Shown here one piece after another: positions 1 through 8,800 of a stretch of DNA of 33,930 bases. The notes beneath the pieces are model-generated. The model did not search any database and was not told the DNA's origin. It saw only the letters and a program-made list of their open reading frames with translations. The translations under genes were made by a program, and so were the position numbers. The stretch's first letter is position 1, and every line of letters begins with the position of its first letter. The stretch comes from Candidatus Sulfopaludibacter sp. SbA3. GTDB lineage: Bacteria > Acidobacteriota > Terriglobia > Bryobacterales > Bryobacteraceae. The stretch covers positions 1 to 33,930 of the forward strand of contig CAMDED010000079.1 in the NCBI GenBank assembly GCA_945893365.1. The letters are read 5' to 3'.

Positions 1-64
1 CGACTTGCATGTGTTAAGCGCGCCGCCAGCGTTGATTCTGAGCCGGGATCAAACTCTCGTTTGA
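1..64 (-). rRNA. rrs: 16S ribosomal RNA, 5' end only (partial, runs off the left edge)
   Basis: Read on the minus strand, the first 57 bases contain the universal 16S start: the 27F primer region (complement of 38-57), then GCTCAGAATC, AACGCTGGCGGCG and ACATGCAAGTCG. Only the first ~64 nt of the mature rRNA are present; the rest lies left of the window. The mature 5' end is placed about 7 nt before AGAGTTTGATC by analogy with E. coli. The AATC after GCTCAG is typical of Acidobacteriota. One base in the 27F site differs from the usual sequence (CCGGCTCAG instead of CTGGCTCAG, E. coli position 20). Confidence 0.95.
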
Positions 65-133
65 ATTTGTGAGAATTATCGCTCCGGTTATAACTCAGAG
101 TTCTGACGAAGTAAATATTTGCGTCCAACCAGA

Positions 134-145
134 TTTTCAAAGATC
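134..145 (-). promoter_or_regulatory. boxA-like antitermination motif in the rrn leader (16S-proximal)
   Basis: The minus strand reads GATCTTTGAAAA, close to the rrn boxA consensus (TGYTCTTTGAAAA-like), about 70 nt before the mature 16S end. BoxA binds NusB/NusE and makes rRNA transcription resistant to Rho. Position and sequence fit; function is inferred. Confidence 0.6.
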
Positions 146-463
146 TGCCTGCCTCGGCGGAATATCTTGCGAAGTCCCGCGAAACAGAGGCCTCGAAACT
201 TGTGGGCGACGGAAACGCCTTCTGGCCGTTCACGCGTCGCGCTGAATTTCAAGAATTTTGCACTGCTAAGGAAGGCCGTTTGCCGCCCGCTACGTTCTCT
301 CTTCGCGAGAGGGGCTCGTTGCGAGTTTTGTTACCATCCTACTTCTACTTCTTTCGCTGCTTCAACCTTACCACCTTCGAGAGGCTTTGGCAAGCACCTC
401 GTTTTCACGGCGGTGCCTTTTTATGCCCCTTGGCGGACTTGGTTCTTTCGGCGACTCACTCAG

Positions 464-524
464 AATATCAAAGAGCACGCGGGAACGCAAGAGTTTTTTT
501 ACATTTTTCTTGCGCGTCCTCCAA
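464..524 (-). promoter_or_regulatory. rrn promoter candidate and promoter-proximal boxA
   Basis: On the minus strand, TTGGAG (524-519), a 17-nt spacer and TAAAAA (501-496) form a moderate sigma70-like promoter. It is followed by TGCTCTTTGATATT (477-464), which matches boxA. An alternative -35/-10 pair, TTGCGT and TATTCT with a 17-nt spacer, overlaps the boxA itself. The leader from here to 16S is about 420 nt; I see no gene in it, and reading frames across it look like chance. The promoter would sit back to back with that of the M1 peptidase gene. Confidence 0.45.
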
Positions 525-540
525 CACCCCCCGACGCCGC

Positions 541-546
541 TACAAT
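541..546 (+). promoter_or_regulatory. -10 element of the M1 peptidase gene, leaderless geometry
   Basis: TACAAT is followed by six bases and then ATG at 553, so a typical start site would fall on the A of the start codon. AGGGG lies directly before the ATG but is too close to act as a normal ribosome-binding site. No good -35 is visible. Confidence 0.5.
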
Positions 547-552
547 AGGGGC

Positions 553-2928
553 ATGTTCCGTGGAGCTTGTTTTGCCTTCCTTGTCTCGGCGGTTTCCGCG
601 CAGACCCCTTTATTGACGGGCTCCGCGGTGGCGCAAGCCATTCGCGCGTCATCGCTCGATCCAGCGGAGTGCTATCGCGTTCGGGATCTGGCGTTTTCCC
701 GCGGGGGGATCCGCTTTTACCTCACCGATGGCTTCCTGATTTTTGGGAAGCCGATCGCCGGCCATGTGGCCACGGCGGTTTTCGTGGCCGAAGTGGAAGG
801 CGGCGATGCGGAGCTGCTCCTGTTGCCGCGCGATACCAGCGAGCGGCGATCCTTGGCCTTGTACACCGGCGAGCCCAATCTCAGCGAGCATTTTTCAGCC
901 GCGGTTCTGATCTTTACCGATGCAACCGCCCTCGAACTTCGCCGATCGCTCACGGACAAGAGCCCGGAGATGGGTTCCGTGCTGGCCGATACCTGGAATT
1001 CCGTCGCCCGCAACCTCGCCGAAAGCTTTGCCACGCGGATTACGCTCGATTTCCTGTCCGAGCCGCCGGTCGCCGGCGTTTTCTTCGCCGCCATCAAAGG
1101 CAACCGCCTGGGGAATTTCGATGTCGTCTTCGATCCCCGGAATCAGGAACAGGTGCTGATCGGCCAGACTACTTTTCGCGACGATAGGGCGTTCTTCGAC
1201 ACCTGGACCAGCTTTAGCACGCCACCTCAAAACGACGCTCCCGGGCAGGTCTCCGAGGCATCGGTTAGCAGCTACACGATAAACGCCCTTCTCGACGAAT
1301 ACCTCCATCTGAAAGTCGTAACGAGAATGAAGGTGACGCCGGCCGTTGCCACTCGCGTGCTCCCTTTTGACATTTCGCGCCAGATGCGGATCACCGCGGC
1401 CCGCGTCGATGGAGCCACGGCCGGCGTCTTTCAGCGCGAGTCTCTCCGGTCCGGCCTTTTCCGCAATACCGGCAACGAAACCTTCCTGATTGTGGCCGCC
1501 GGACTCCTGGCCGCGGGCAAGGAGGTCGAAGTGGAGATTCAGCATGAAGGCAACGTGGTGCTCGACGCCGGAAATAACGTGTACTATGTGGCCGCGCGCG
1601 CCAGTTGGTATCCGAGCCGCGGCCAGCAGTTTGCCCGTTTCGACCTGACCTTCAACTACTCGAAGGAACTCGACCTGGTCTCGACCGGGCAGATCGTCGA
1701 GGACCGGACCGAGGGCGAACGCCGCATCACCCGCCGCCGGACCGAGGTCCCCGTGCGCCTCGCCGGATTCAACCTTGGCGTCTATCGGCGCACGAAGATC
1801 ACGCGCGCGGGCACCGTGATCGAGATCTGCGCCAACCGCCGGGCGGAGCGCGCCCTTCAACCGCCCGCGCCGCCCCTCATGACTCAGCCCTCCTCCCCAT
1901 TTCCGCGCCGCCGTGGCGAACCTGTCAGCCTCTCGAACGAAATCGTCCGTCAACCCGATCCCACCGCGCACCTCGAACCGTTCGCCGAAGACATTGCTTC
2001 CGCCCTCGATTTCATGTCGGCGCGATTCGGGCCGCCGCCGCTTCGCACACTCACGGTCTCCCCCGTCCCCGGCGCCTTCGGCCAAGGCTTTCCGGGAATG
2101 ATCTATCTGTCCACTCTCTCCTATTTCGCTCCGAACGACGCCTCCCTTCGAGGCCTCAGCGAGCGGCAGCAAGTGTTCTTCAGGGAGATCCTGCACGCGC
2201 ACGAAATCGCCCATCAATGGTGGGGTAATCTCGTCACCTCCGGCGGCTATCGCGATGAGTGGCTCATGGAAGCCCTGGCCCAATATTCCGCCCTCCTGCA
2301 TCTTGAGAAGCGAAAAGGTGCGAAGCCGGTAGAACAGGTCCTCGATCAGTACCGCGGCGATCTCCTCGCGAAGACCGAACGCGGCGACACCATCGAATCC
2401 ACCGGCCCGATCGTGCTGGGGGCGCGCCTCAACAGTTCCCAAACCCAGGCCGCGTGGCGCGTAATCACCTACGAGAAGGGTTCCTGGATCATCCACATGC
2501 TTCGCCGCCGCCTGGGGGACGCCAGGTTCCTGGCGATGCTATCCGAATTGCGAAAGACCTTCGAAGGCAAGCGCCTCACGACGGAGTCGTTCCGAACCTT
2601 CGCTGCCGGCTTCCTGCCTCCCCAGTCGCCCGATCCGAAGCTTGAGGCCTTCTTCGAACAATGGGTCTACGGCACCGGCATTCCAACTTTGAAGATGACC
2701 TATTCGATCAAAGGTCTGAAAGTCACCGGAACCCTTGTGCAGTCCGATGTAGCCGAAGACTTCTCGGTCCGCGTCCCGATCGAGATTCAATATGGGCGCG
2801 GCCACCCGCCATCCACGCATTGGGTGGGTACTTCCAACGAGCCCGCGCCTTTTTCCTTTACGCTGCGGCGCATGCCCGTCAAGGTTGTATTGGACCCGGC
2901 ACAAGGTATCCTCGCCGTGAGAAAATAG
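553..2928 (+). CDS. Secreted M1-family zinc metallopeptidase (gluzincin)
   Basis: A 791-residue protein likely to cleave peptides outside the cytoplasm. The ATG at 553 begins a short signal peptide (about residues 1-17, ending VSA-Q); the frame is open further upstream, but that part has no signal-like or protein-like character and overlaps the rRNA leader. The catalytic site is clear: HEIAH at residues 550-554 followed by exactly 18 residues and Glu573 in WLMEALAQY, the HExxH-18-E zinc site of M1 peptidases. QWWG follows the motif as is usual in M1. The exopeptidase GAMEN motif is not recognisable, the nearest sequence being GQGFPGMIYLS around 511-521, so aminopeptidase specificity is uncertain. 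The long N-terminal part (about 20-440) resembles the beta-rich region of such enzymes but I cannot assign a domain. A sulfatase gene starts 9 nt after the stop, so the two are probably co-transcribed. Confidence 0.88.
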   Translation: MFRGACFAFLVSAVSAQTPLLTGSAVAQAIRASSLDPAECYRVRDLAFSRGGIRFYLTDGFLIFGKPIAGHVATAVFVAEVEGGDAELLLLPRDTSERRSLALYTGEPNLSEHFSAAVLIFTDATALELRRSLTDKSPEMGSVLADTWNSVARNLAESFATRITLDFLSEPPVAGVFFAAIKGNRLGNFDVVFDPRNQEQVLIGQTTFRDDRAFFDTWTSFSTPPQNDAPGQVSEASVSSYTINALLDEYLHLKVVTRMKVTPAVATRVLPFDISRQMRITAARVDGATAGVFQRESLRSGLFRNTGNETFLIVAAGLLAAGKEVEVEIQHEGNVVLDAGNNVYYVAARASWYPSRGQQFARFDLTFNYSKELDLVSTGQIVEDRTEGERRITRRRTEVPVRLAGFNLGVYRRTKITRAGTVIEICANRRAERALQPPAPPLMTQPSSPFPRRRGEPVSLSNEIVRQPDPTAHLEPFAEDIASALDFMSARFGPPPLRTLTVSPVPGAFGQGFPGMIYLSTLSYFAPNDASLRGLSERQQVFFREILHAHEIAHQWWGNLVTSGGYRDEWLMEALAQYSALLHLEKRKGAKPVEQVLDQYRGDLLAKTERGDTIESTGPIVLGARLNSSQTQAAWRVITYEKGSWIIHMLRRRLGDARFLAMLSELRKTFEGKRLTTESFRTFAAGFLPPQSPDPKLEAFFEQWVYGTGIPTLKMTYSIKGLKVTGTLVQSDVAEDFSVRVPIEIQYGRGHPPSTHWVGTSNEPAPFSFTLRRMPVKVVLDPAQGILAVRK

Positions 2929-2937
2929 CGGACTTCC

Positions 2938-4398
2938 ATGGACACCGAACTTTCCACCCGCTACACGCGGCGCGCTCTGCTTAAAATTCTGGGGGCGGGA
3001 ATCGCGCAATCCGCCCAGCGCACTCCCTCAGCCCCGGCGAACATTATCTTCATCATGTCCGACGATCACGCCGCGCACGCGATTTCCGCCTACGGAAGCA
3101 AAATCAACAGGACTCCGAACATCGACCGCATCGCGCAGGGCGGAATGCGCATGCTGAACTGCTTCTGCACCAACTCCATTTGCACGCCCAGCCGCGGCGC
3201 GATCATGACCGGACAGTACAGCCACATCAGCGGCGTCAAAACCCTGGCCGACGGACTCGACGGCGCGCGTCCCAACCTCGCGAAGTATATGCGGGCGGCG
3301 GGCTATCAAACCGCCATGATCGGCAAATGGCATCTCAAGAACGATCCCACCGGGTTCGACTACTGGAACATCCTGCCCGGCCAGGGTCTCTATCACAATC
3401 CCGAGTTCATCGAGATGGGCCGCCGCAAGAAGCACACCGGCTATTGCACCGATCTCATCGCGGACTTCAGTCTCGACTGGCTGCGCCGCCGGGATCCGTC
3501 CAAACCCTTCTTCCTGATGTGTCATCACAAGGCGCCCCACCGTCCCTGGCAACCCGGCCCTAAGCACGCGAACCTGTACGAGGGCGTCGATATTCCCGAG
3601 CCGGACAATCTTTACGACGATTACAAGAACCGCTCCCATGCTGCCGCGAACACGAAGATGCGAGTGGGCGACGACAACAACGCGGTCGACCTGAAGGTGG
3701 TGCGCCCGGTGGGGCTCGAAGGCCGCGAGCTCCGCAAATGGGCCTACCAGCGTTACATCAAGGACTACCTGCGCTGCGTCGCCTCGGTCGACGATAACGT
3801 GGGCCGCGTCCTCGACTATCTGGATGCCGAAAGGCTATCGGACAACACGCTCGTAGTCTATACCTCGGACCAGGGCTTCTTCCTCGGCGACCACGGTTAC
3901 TACGACAAGCGCTTCATGTACGAGGAGTCTCTTCGCATGCCGTTCCTCGCGCGCCTGCCGGGCCGCGTCGCGCCGGGATCCATCAACAAGGACATTGTCC
4001 TGAACATCGACTTCGCGCCAACCTTTCTCGATCTCGCCGGACAGCGAACTCCCGTCGAAATGCAGGGCCGAAGTTTCCGTTCCATCCTCAACGGCAGGAC
4101 GCCGCGCGACTGGCGGACCTCGATGTACTACCGCTACTGGATGCACCTCGCGGATCACCACGTTCCCGCGCACTACGGCGTCCGCACGAGCCGCTACAAG
4201 CTGATCTATTTTTACGGGAAAGCCCTCGGATCGGCGGGCGCGATCGACAAGGACACCCAGCCGGAGTGGGAATTGTTCGACCTCGAAAAGGACCCGCGGG
4301 AGATGAACAACGTCTACGCGGACCCGGCCTACCGAACCGTGGTCAAGAAGTTGAAAGCGACGCTCGAAAAACATCGCCGCGCCTACGGGGATTCTTGA
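2938..4398 (+). CDS. Sulfatase, Cys-type, probable Tat-exported
   Basis: A 486-residue type I sulfatase that hydrolyses sulfate esters, most likely on polysaccharides or glycoconjugates in the periplasm or outside. MSDDH (residues 40-44) supplies metal-binding aspartates, and CTPSR (82-86) is the sulfatase signature whose Cys82 is converted to formylglycine. GKWH (about 129-132) and a late SDQGFFLGDH segment are further family motifs. The N-terminus, TRRALLK followed by a hydrophobic stretch, looks like a twin-arginine signal, which would suit a protein folded and modified in the cytoplasm. No maturase gene is visible here. The gene follows the M1 peptidase after 9 nt, and no strong ribosome-binding site is seen, so coupling is plausible. 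Substrate cannot be read from sequence. Confidence 0.92.
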   Translation: MDTELSTRYTRRALLKILGAGIAQSAQRTPSAPANIIFIMSDDHAAHAISAYGSKINRTPNIDRIAQGGMRMLNCFCTNSICTPSRGAIMTGQYSHISGVKTLADGLDGARPNLAKYMRAAGYQTAMIGKWHLKNDPTGFDYWNILPGQGLYHNPEFIEMGRRKKHTGYCTDLIADFSLDWLRRRDPSKPFFLMCHHKAPHRPWQPGPKHANLYEGVDIPEPDNLYDDYKNRSHAAANTKMRVGDDNNAVDLKVVRPVGLEGRELRKWAYQRYIKDYLRCVASVDDNVGRVLDYLDAERLSDNTLVVYTSDQGFFLGDHGYYDKRFMYEESLRMPFLARLPGRVAPGSINKDIVLNIDFAPTFLDLAGQRTPVEMQGRSFRSILNGRTPRDWRTSMYYRYWMHLADHHVPAHYGVRTSRYKLIYFYGKALGSAGAIDKDTQPEWELFDLEKDPREMNNVYADPAYRTVVKKLKATLEKHRRAYGDS

Positions 4399-4409
4399 GG
4401 CCGATGTAG

Positions 4410-4489
4410 GACAGGCCTCCCGGCCTGTCAGGGCCTCGTCAGAGGCCCCTGCACTTCAATGTCCCGTGGAGCAGGCGCTTCCGCCTGCT
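4410..4489. repeat. Three tandem perfect hairpins with 4-nt loops between convergent genes
   Basis: Stem-loop 1: GACAGGCC (4410-4417), loop TCCC, GGCCTGTC (4422-4429). Stem-loop 2: GGGCCTC (4431-4437), loop GTCA, GAGGCCC (4442-4448). Stem-loop 3: AGCAGGCG (4470-4477), loop CTTC, CGCCTGCT (4482-4489). All stems are 7-8 bp and perfect. They fill the gap between the sulfatase and the convergent TPR gene and could end transcription from both sides, though none has a T-run. The GGACAGGC and GCAGGCG stems resemble short dispersed palindromes of repetitive-extragenic type. Confidence 0.75.
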
Positions 4490-4501
4490 GGGAAGACCGG
4501 T

Positions 4502-5887
4502 TTACGGCGCGGTAATCTGCCGTTCCTTATCGAGCGTCTGCTTCCTCGCTTCGTCCCTCGCCGCCATCGCTTCGTATTTCGCCCGCGCCCGAGCCGCTTC
4601 CGTCCCCCGCCCCAGCCGTTCGTACGCTCGCGAAAGCTGGAAGTGCAGACTGCCGTCGTCGTCGAGCGGTAGCGCGATCTTCAAATGTTCCACCGCGTCG
4701 GCGTGACGATTCACGCGCACATAAGCGCGAGCGAGCGAAGCGTGCGGCTCGAGCCGCGCCGGAGTTCTTTTCACGGCCGCCTCCAGGTGTGGAATCGCCT
4801 TCTCGGGCTGCTGCAATTGCAACAGCGTGTCGCCGAGCTCGAAACTGAGGTTCAGCTTTTCGAGCAGCGGCTGCGCCGCTTCGTAGTCGCGATTGAGCCA
4901 CAGCGAGCGCGCGAACTCTTCCCCCAGACGGCGGTTCGCCGGCTCGAGTTCGAAGGCCCTGCCGAACTCTTCCGCCGATTCCCGATGGCGCTTCTGAATA
5001 CGAAGGGCGTAGCCCATCAACTCGTGTATCTCCGCCGTAGGCGGCAGCGCCGTCAGGCGGGCGAATGCGTCCAGCGCCAGACCGCTATAGCGGGTCGCCT
5101 GCAAGTACGCATTCGGCGGCTTGCCCGGCTTCGATTCTCTCTCCTTCGCATCCTCGACCGCCGCCCAATCGGAGTGCCCGGTCTTTCTGTAGATCTCCGC
5201 GATCGCGGCATGCGCACCCTCCATGGAAGGCGCAGCCTCCAGTGCCTTCCTATAAAGGTAGAATGCCGTGCGGTATTGGCCCTGCTCCGCTTTCGATTGC
5301 CCGAGCAGCGAGTACCAGTAAGGCGAGTTCTGCGTCGCCTTCTCCAACGTTTCGAAGGCGAGCCGGGAGAGCGCCAGGTAGCTGAGACCCAGCCCTTGCC
5401 ACGCCTTCGCATGCTTGGGATCAAGTCCGGTCAGCTTGCGGAAATGCGATGCGGCCTCCTCGGCCCGGCCAACGGCGAGCAGAGCGTCGCCGAGTTCAAA
5501 CAGGACGATCCTGTCGGATGCATCCGCCTTGAGCGCCCGTGTCAGAGGTTCGATCGCCTTCGCCGGCTCGCCTAGTTTCAAGTGCGCGAGGCCAAGAAAA
5601 ATCAGCGCCGGTTTGGAATTGGGATCCAACTTCAGCGCGGCCCGCAACGGCGCGAGTGCTTCCTTGTGCCTTCCCGCTGAGTGCAGAGCCAACCCCAGAT
5701 TCGCCAGCAGACCGGCATTGCCGGGAAGTGCCAGATTGAGCTGCCGGTAGAGACCAGCCGCCTCTTCAAATCGGCCTAAGGACATTGCCTGGGCCGCCCT
5801 TTCGGACTTTCGCCCAAGGTCCTCCTGTTGGGCGAACATCAGTCCGCCCAACAGAAGACCAAACGCGAGACGCCCGCTAGAAATCAA
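4502..5887 (-). CDS. Exported tetratricopeptide-repeat protein, coupled to the upstream receptor
   Basis: A 461-residue protein made mostly of TPR helices, about ten repeats from residue ~20 to the end, for example LYRQLNLALPGNAGLLANLGLALHS-like units with the usual A/G/P spacing. The frame is open to 5977, but a TTG codon at 5887 begins a tidy signal peptide (hydrophobic LAFGLLLGGLMFA, then QQ). I prefer this start, which overlaps the 3' end of the receptor gene by 11 nt and suggests translational coupling. An ATG 20 codons later is the alternative but would lose the signal. TPR arrays mediate protein contacts; here a periplasmic partner of the receptor is a reasonable inference. No catalytic motif is visible. 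Confidence 0.8.
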   Translation of the reverse strand: MISSGRLAFGLLLGGLMFAQQEDLGRKSERAAQAMSLGRFEEAAGLYRQLNLALPGNAGLLANLGLALHSAGRHKEALAPLRAALKLDPNSKPALIFLGLAHLKLGEPAKAIEPLTRALKADASDRIVLFELGDALLAVGRAEEAASHFRKLTGLDPKHAKAWQGLGLSYLALSRLAFETLEKATQNSPYWYSLLGQSKAEQGQYRTAFYLYRKALEAAPSMEGAHAAIAEIYRKTGHSDWAAVEDAKERESKPGKPPNAYLQATRYSGLALDAFARLTALPPTAEIHELMGYALRIQKRHRESAEEFGRAFELEPANRRLGEEFARSLWLNRDYEAAQPLLEKLNLSFELGDTLLQLQQPEKAIPHLEAAVKRTPARLEPHASLARAYVRVNRHADAVEHLKIALPLDDDGSLHFQLSRAYERLGRGTEAARARAKYEAMAARDEARKQTLDKERQITAP

Positions 5888-8800
5888 TCTTGAGTCCGAG
5901 TTGTATGTTACGCGAACCGTAATTGGTAACGCCGCTGACCGTGCCGTAACTCCCGCTCGATATATTCGTGTCCGCACGCCCGAACTGCGGGTGATTCAGC
6001 GCGTTGAAAAACTCCGCGCGCAGTTGAGCCCTCAGGAGCTCTTTGTAGCGGAAGTGCTTCTGGATGGACAGGTCGGCATTTTTCGTCGCGCCAAAACGAA
6101 TATTCGGAACCCACCGCGAGAGATTTCCCACCGTAAACGGGGCTGGAGCCGTTGTAGCCGCCTTGTTAAACCACAGATCCGGCCCCTGGTTCGGCACTTT
6201 GAGATCCTGCCGATTCGCCACGTTCGGACGCTGCAAACCGAAGCCGTACGTGCTAATGCTGCTGGGCGCGGTGAACTGAAGCGGCAGCCCGTCGGCCAGA
6301 TTGACGATTCCCGAGACCTGCCACCCTCCGAGCACCGCATCCGCCACCGAGTTCATGCCGGAACCGAATTTCTTCCCTTTACCCACCGGCAATTGATAGA
6401 CAAACGCGTTGACGAAGCTTCGAGGCACATCGTGCCCGCTGATCGACCGCTCGATAGCGAGGTCCTGATAGTTGCGGAATCCTTCGGCCAGTTCCCAACC
6501 CTGCGTTTCGCTCGTGTTGTCGATCGCCTTCGACCACTGGAAGCTCGAAATCAGATTGAGACCGCTCGAGAAGTGTTTGGTCACTTTGGCCACAAGCGCG
6601 TTGTACCCCGCAGTGGCGCCGGGTGTGTCCGCCGAGAGGTTGACACTGTCGAATTGCGGGTAGGGCCGGAGCAGCCGATGGCGTGGAACCGTGGCTCCCG
6701 CAAGCACACCCGAAGTGATGACGCCGAAAAACGGATTGCTCACCTGATCGTTCAACGCGGCGCCTTGGCTTAGCAGATTCGCCGGCAACTGGTTCACGTT
6801 CATCGCCGTCCCGAGCAGCAGCTTGCGGCTCTGATTCCCCGCGTAGCCGAGTTCGATGACCGTTCCGCGGTCAATCTCATACTGGAAGTCGATGCTGTAG
6901 TTCTGAACGTACCCGGAGGGATGCGGGCGCTGAAACGCGTTGATGCTTTGTCCCAGAAGCGTCTGTAACCCCTGCGAATTGGCGATCGGCGCGATCAGGC
7001 CGCCCGGGAACGGATTGCTGACCTTGTCTTGGGGATTGATTCCGTCGCCGCCGCGTGTGCTAACCCATGTGGTGGACGTCGAGTAGCCGTCCGTTCCGCC
7101 CGTCCCGCCGCCCACGACCTGGAGATAGTAAATACCATATCCCGCGCGGACCACAAGCTTGTCGTTGAGCTTGTAAGAGAGCCCCACGCGCGGCGCAAAA
7201 TCGCGGTTGTCCGCCGTCCACTGGCCTCGGTCGCCGTCGGTGACAAACGCCAGACCGCCTTTGAGCGGAAGGCCCACCCGCTGGCCAACCGGGTTGGTTG
7301 CCGTGAAGTCGAAATAGTTGAAGCGGTTGAAACGCTCGGTGCGCGGCTTCTGGACCTCATATCGCAAGCCGAAATTCAACGTTAGCCGCTTGTTGAATCG
7401 CCAGGAATCCTGGGCATATACCGCGTAGTACATTTGGTTTGTCGCGAGTTGCGGACGCAGCGGAGCGCTGCCGCCCGATCCGGTGCCCAGCAGCAGCGAA
7501 GCCAGGCTATTGCCCGAAGTGGTGCTGTTCGGCGCCGCCAGCGGACCCGATGTCAATCCGCGGTTGAAGTTGAAATCGGCTGACCGCAGATCGGTGGAAT
7601 TCAGCTTCGCCGATTCCGCCATGAAGCCGAACTTGATGCTGTGGGCGCCGCGCTCTTTGGTCACGTTCGACTGAAAATTGTTCGTCTCGCGCGGGAAATT
7701 CAGAAAGCGGGAGTTCCCAAGCGTGGCGTATCCGTCAAGGATGAACTGCGGAATCGTCGCGGCCTGGAATGTGTTCGCAACGGCCTGCGAATAACCGATC
7801 GCCGTGGCGTTGAGGCCCTTACTCGGCGAATCCTGCTCCTCGCGCCAGCGCCCGGCGCCCACCAGGAAATTGATGACCAGCGTTGGACTCGGAATGAACG
7901 TGTTTCCGATCGTCACGTGATGACGCGGGTTCTGATCGCTGAAATTGCTGTCCACGTTGTTGCCGAAGAACACCGGAGCGACGTTGACCTGCCACGCTTT
8001 CGAGACGCGCGTGTAGAAGGTGTGCTTCTCGCTGTGCGCCCAGTCGATTCGGGCGTCGAACCGGTCGTTGGTGGTAACGGTCTTTCCGGTTGCCGAAAAG
8101 TTTCGCGCGAACGTGCCTGGGTCGCCGGGACTGGTCGGCCTGGGGAACAGCGACAGCACTTTCGCTCCAATGGGGTCCCACATCGCTTGCGGAATACGGT
8201 TGTCGGGAAACGGGTCGCGGATCGATCCGGTTCCATTCGGATTCGGGCGCGTCGAAAAGGGATTGAAGATCGGCGACGGAGTGAGATTCGAATTGAACGT
8301 CTGCGAGAAATCGCCCGCGCGCTGCAGTTCCGTCGGAACGTTGGAAATATTCGTGCCCGGGACGCCCAGCCGCACGCCCTCGTAACCGCCGAAGAAGTAG
8401 AGGCGCTTGCTTTTTAGAATGGGTCCGCCAAGATTTCCGCCGAACTGATTGCGCTGGAACGAGGTCCTCGGGCGGCCGACCTTATTGTTCGCCCAGGCAT
8501 TGGCGTCCAGATGATCGTTGCGCAAGAAATCGAATGCGGTGCCATGAAACTGATTGGAGCCGCCCTTGCTGACGACGCTGACCACGCCGCCGCCGGACTT
8601 GCCGAACTGCGCTTCATAGGAATTCCGCACCACCTGCACTTCCTGGACGGAATCGACGGACGGCGCGATGATGAGCGCGCTCCAATCGCCCGTGGTGGCC
8701 GGCACGCCGTCGAGCAGAATGAGACCGCTCTCGTCGCGTCCGCCGTTCATGGCGAATCGATTGTGATTCTGATCCTGCGTCGCCTGCGACACCCCGGTGC

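Noticed and set aside
202-552. Upstream extension of the M1 peptidase reading frame
   Set aside because: It overlaps the rRNA leader and promoters, lacks protein-like composition, and would bury the signal peptide beginning at 553.
119-652. Open frames on both strands across the 16S leader
   Set aside because: The region carries boxA motifs and promoter candidates; the translations match nothing I recognise and have no ribosome-binding sites.
895-2496. 533-codon minus-strand frame antisense to the M1 peptidase
   Set aside because: The plus strand encodes a full catalytic site and signal peptide; the antisense frame shows no motif.
4410-4489. Hairpin cluster as a CRISPR array
   Set aside because: The units have different sequences and no regular spacers, and no cas genes are present.
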